Assembly (NCBI GenBank): GCA_946886405.1
Contig: CAMPIO010000134.1
Location: 1 to 7,535 of the forward strand
Source: an uncultured Pseudoxanthomonas sp.
Lineage (GTDB): Bacteria; Pseudomonadota; Gammaproteobacteria; Xanthomonadales; Xanthomonadaceae
Direction of reading: 5' to 3'
DNA: 7,535 nt
Below, in pieces: positions 5,040-7,535 of the stretch (position 1 is the stretch's first letter; every line of letters begins with the position of its first letter). The notes beneath the pieces were generated by a model. That model saw nothing but the letters and a program-made list of their open reading frames with translations. It searched no databases and had not been told where the DNA came from. A program made the position numbers and the translations under genes.

Positions 5040-6446
5040 TCAGATCGTGCGCGAAAAGCGCGGCGCATCAGGCGACGCTGTCGCCGGCAGGTAGCGGTCG
5101 AAGCACATCGCGATCACACGCAGCAGCAAGCGGCCTTTCGGCGTGGCCTGGAAGCCGACGCGCGTGAACGTCAGCAGGCCATCGACGGCCAGCGCCTGCA
5201 AGCGGGGCAGGGCATCGGCGAAGTACTCGGCGAATTCGATGCCGTGGCGCCGGCCGATGCGCGCATAGTCCAGCCGGCCATGGCACATGAGCTCCTGGAT
5301 GACGTCGGCCCGCAGCACGTCGTCGGCGTCGAGCGGCATGCCGCGCCAGACGGGCATCCGGCCTTCGTCGATGGCACGTTCCCAACTGGCGATGTCGCGC
5401 GGATTCTGGCTGAAGCTGTCCCCGATGTGGCTGATCGCGCTGACGCCGAAGCCGATCAGGTCGCTGTCGGCATGCGTGGTGTAGCCCATGAAGTTCCGGT
5501 GCAGGTCGCCGCGCTCCTGGGCGCGCGCCAGCTCGTCGCCCGGCAAGGCGAAGTGATCCATGCCGATGTAGACATAGCCGGCCGTCCCCAGTCGCTCGAT
5601 CGCGCATTGCAGCAGCGCGAGCTTGGCCTCGCGGTCGGGCAGGTCGTCCGCGGCGATGCGCTGCTGGGGCTTGAACAGTTGCGGCAGGTGCGCGTAGCTG
5701 TACACGGCGACACGGTCCGGCCTGGCATCGACCACGATGCCGAGCGTCCTCTCGAACCCTTCGCGCGTCTGCTTCGGCAGGCCGTAGATCAGGTCGATGT
5801 TGACCGAGCGCATGCCATGTTCGCGGCATGCGGCGACGATGGCCATCGTCTCCTCGATGCCCTGGATACGGTTGACGGCCTTCTGCACCTTGGGGTCGAA
5901 GTCCTGTACGCCGAGGCTGGCGCGGTTGAAGCCCATGCACGCAAGCTCGCCGATGTCCTGCGGGCTGACGAAGCGCGGGTCCAGCTCGATGGAGAAGTCC
6001 ATGTTGGCCGCTGCCGCGAAACTGAACTGGCTGCGCAGTTCCGCCACGCAATCGGCGATCTGCGACGGCGACAGGAAGTTCGGCGTACCACCGCCGAAAT
6101 GCAGCTGCTCGACGGGTCGTCCGCTGTCGAACAGCGGTGCCATCCGCGCGATCTCGCGATACAGGTAGTCCAGATACAGCTCGCCACGGGCCTTGTCGCG
6201 CGTGATCACCCGGTTGCAGCCACAGTAGAAGCACGGGCTGGTGCAGAACGGGACATGCACGTAGAGCGAAAGCGGGCGTGCCTGTTGCTGCCGGTTCGTT
6301 GCATCGGCATGGTCGCGAAGTTCCTGCGCGCCGAAGCGGGCACTGAACTGCGGTGCGGTCGGATAGGACGTATAGCGCGGCCCAGGCGTGTCGTAGCGCC
6401 GCAGCAGGTCCGCATCGAACAAGGGGGAAGGGGAGACAATGCCCAT
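5040..6446 (-). CDS. hemN: Oxygen-independent coproporphyrinogen III oxidase (radical SAM)
   Basis: This 468-residue protein catalyses the oxidative decarboxylation of coproporphyrinogen III to protoporphyrinogen IX in haem synthesis without O2, in the cytoplasm. The N-terminal R-Y-D-T-P-G-P-R-Y-T-S-Y-P-T-A (17-31) is the family hallmark. C68, C72 and C75 (CxxxCxxC), followed by C77, ligate the 4Fe-4S cluster as in E. coli HemN. G-G-G-T-P (118-122) is the SAM-binding motif. The length is close to the 457 residues of E. coli HemN, and the HemN C-terminal domain is present. The start chosen is the ATG complementary to 6444-6446; an upstream in-frame start at 6482 lies inside the FNR box. There is no Shine-Dalgarno before ATG 6446, consistent with a leaderless message. 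Expression is probably induced by oxygen limitation through the FNR/Anr site upstream. Confidence 0.96.
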   Translation of the reverse strand: MGIVSPSPLFDADLLRRYDTPGPRYTSYPTAPQFSARFGAQELRDHADATNRQQQARPLSLYVHVPFCTSPCFYCGCNRVITRDKARGELYLDYLYREIARMAPLFDSGRPVEQLHFGGGTPNFLSPSQIADCVAELRSQFSFAAAANMDFSIELDPRFVSPQDIGELACMGFNRASLGVQDFDPKVQKAVNRIQGIEETMAIVAACREHGMRSVNIDLIYGLPKQTREGFERTLGIVVDARPDRVAVYSYAHLPQLFKPQQRIAADDLPDREAKLALLQCAIERLGTAGYVYIGMDHFALPGDELARAQERGDLHRNFMGYTTHADSDLIGFGVSAISHIGDSFSQNPRDIASWERAIDEGRMPVWRGMPLDADDVLRADVIQELMCHGRLDYARIGRRHGIEFAEYFADALPRLQALAVDGLLTFTRVGFQATPKGRLLLRVIAMCFDRYLPATASPDAPRFSRTI

Positions 6447-6453
6447 GGCGCAC

Positions 6454-6459
6454 AGGCTA
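6454..6459 (-). promoter_or_regulatory. Candidate -10 element of the hemN promoter
   Basis: On the minus strand these bases read TAGCCT, matching TATAAT at the two leading and the last positions. The first base is 29.5 bp from the centre of the FNR box, exactly the spacing when the box is centred at -41.5. The implied transcription start is about 6447, one base before the hemN ATG. Confidence 0.5.
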
Positions 6460-6481
6460 GGGCGCGCCAACCACCGCCGCA

Positions 6482-6495
6482 TTGATCGGGATCAA
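6482..6495 (-). promoter_or_regulatory. Perfect FNR/Anr binding site upstream of hemN
   Basis: TTGATCGGGATCAA matches the FNR/Anr consensus TTGAT-N4-ATCAA at all ten defined positions. It is centred 42 bp upstream of the hemN start codon and overlaps the stop codon of the upstream transporter gene. FNR-type oxygen-sensing activators are known to control hemN in several gammaproteobacteria, so the site and its target agree. Confidence 0.88.
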
Positions 6496-7535
6496 TTCGC
6501 CTGCGGATCGCGAACCGTGGCTTCGGGGGCGTCGGGGATCTCGGGCAGCATTTCCAGCGCGGTCGGCGTGGTGCGCAGCATGGGGTGGAACCGGCCCGGA
6601 TGAAGCAATCGGCGCGCCTTGAACAGCCGACGGCCGCCGGCAATCAGGGCCAACACGCCCAGCGTGCCGGCGAAAAACAGGGGCAGCACGTCCGCACCGA
6701 AACGCTGCATCAGCGCACCGGCCGCGGCAGGCCCGATCGCCGCACCGATGCCATTGAGCAGCAGCAAGGCGCTGCACCCCGCCAGCAGCTGTTCGGCCGG
6801 CAGGCGGTCCAGCAGATGGGCGACGGCCAGCGGATACAGCGCGAATGCGAGTCCGCCGAACAGGAAGAACAACGCGTGCGCCTGGCTCTCGAAGCGCAGC
6901 ACGAGCACGGCAGTGGCGGCGCCGGCCGCAGCGACCAGTGCCAGCGTGCTGCGACGGTCGCCACGATCGGACAGGCGACCGATCGGCAACTGCAGGGCCG
7001 CGCCGCCGATGATGGTCACCGCCATGAAGGTGCCGATGCCGGCACGATCCAGCCCAATCGAGGCCGCGTACACCGCCCCCATGCCCCAGAACGCGCCGAG
7101 TGCCAGCCCGGCCAGCACGGCACCCGCCGCTGCACTGGGTGCCACGCGGCAGATCTCCAACAAGTGGATCTTCGGCGCCACGGTCATCACCGGCGGCACC
7201 AGGCGCGTGGCGCTGACCGGCAGGATGGCCAGCGCGAACAGGATTGCCACCACGCTGAACAGCACCGGGCTGCGTGGCGGCTGCCAATCGAGCAACAGCT
7301 GGCCTGCCGCGAGCGCCAGCAGCGACACCACCATGTACACGCCGAATACGCGACTGCGATGTTCCGGCGCCGCCTGCGCGTTCAGCCAACTCTCGATCAC
7401 CGTGCACAAGCCGACCAGCGCCATGCCGGTGACCACGCGCAACAGCATCCAGCCGACCGGCTCCAGCCACAACGGATAGACCAGCACGGCGGCGGCGGCC
7501 AACGCGGCGTGGAACGAGAACGCACGGATATGGCC
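6492..7535 (-). CDS. MFS transporter, YcaD-like (N-terminus beyond the window)
   Basis: The frame is open to the window edge; 347 residues are visible, and roughly 60 N-terminal residues (about two helices) are missing, judging from the family. The visible protein is mostly hydrophobic helices. E-S-W-L-N (48-52) in a conserved position, followed by R-S-R-V-F-G-V-Y-M-V-V, resembles the YcaD/YfkF group of major facilitator transporters. A second motif-A-type loop, G-R-L-S-D-R-G-D-R-R (186-195), marks the start of the second half, and a polar C-terminal tail follows. Substrate unknown. The TTG at 7502 is not a credible start because the frame continues unbroken upstream. Its stop overlaps the FNR box of hemN, so the two genes are probably separately controlled even though both run on the minus strand with 45 bases between them. 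Confidence 0.9.
   Translation of the reverse strand, partial: GHIRAFSFHAALAAAAVLVYPLWLEPVGWMLLRVVTGMALVGLCTVIESWLNAQAAPEHRSRVFGVYMVVSLLALAAGQLLLDWQPPRSPVLFSVVAILFALAILPVSATRLVPPVMTVAPKIHLLEICRVAPSAAAGAVLAGLALGAFWGMGAVYAASIGLDRAGIGTFMAVTIIGGAALQLPIGRLSDRGDRRSTLALVAAAGAATAVLVLRFESQAHALFFLFGGLAFALYPLAVAHLLDRLPAEQLLAGCSALLLLNGIGAAIGPAAAGALMQRFGADVLPLFFAGTLGVLALIAGGRRLFKARRLLHPGRFHPMLRTTPTALEMLPEIPDAPEATVRDPQAN

Noticed and set aside
5244..6485. 413-codon open frame on the plus strand opposite hemN
   Set aside because: HemN is unambiguous on the minus strand. The plus-strand product is an Ala/Arg/Val-rich mirror with no family features.

Overview
The window looks like chromosome from a GC-rich gammaproteobacterium, most likely of the Xanthomonadaceae/Lysobacteraceae (Lysobacter, Pseudoxanthomonas or Luteimonas type). 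This is inferred from the very high GC content, the short DUF4124 protein with a cysteine-containing tail, and the style of the secreted-protein cluster. No species can be named from the sequence alone.

Positions 1-4045 (+ strand) hold five consecutive genes for exported proteins. I read them as a divergent functional-amyloid (Fap-like) secretion operon: (1) the 3' part of a glycine-rich, low-complexity secreted protein (1-768), probably the main fibre or surface protein; (2) a small Sec-exported subunit-like protein (885-1304); (3) a stand-alone, Sec-exported C39 (double-glycine) cysteine peptidase resembling FapD (1301-2005); (4) a second small exported protein (2007-2510); (5) an outer-membrane beta-barrel with an N-terminal coiled coil resembling the FapF exporter (2555-4045). 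Gene 1 is separated from the rest by two perfect tandem hairpins. Genes 2-5 are tightly packed (4-nt overlap, 1-nt gap, 44-nt gap).

The most notable observation is that both small proteins carry the same R-L-x-x-[L/M]-R-G-G motif downstream of their signal peptides. It has hydrophobic residues at -4, -7 and -12 relative to the glycine pair, the pattern of a C39 peptidase processing site, and the two genes flank the C39 peptidase gene. Genes 1, 2 and 4 also share a Q-N-[S/T] strand motif near their C-termini. This suggests a family of co-exported, proteolytically matured subunits passed through the barrel.

The right part is ordinary chromosome. It holds a small four-helix membrane protein (4053-4427, -), a DUF4124 periplasmic protein (4584-5030, +), an oxygen-independent coproporphyrinogen III oxidase HemN (5040-6446, -), and the 3' part of an MFS transporter (6492-7535, -, continuing beyond the window). 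A perfect FNR/Anr box lies just upstream of hemN, overlapping the transporter stop codon. It is spaced exactly for class II activation of a promoter whose transcript would be leaderless. No RNA genes, insertion sequences or CRISPR arrays were seen.
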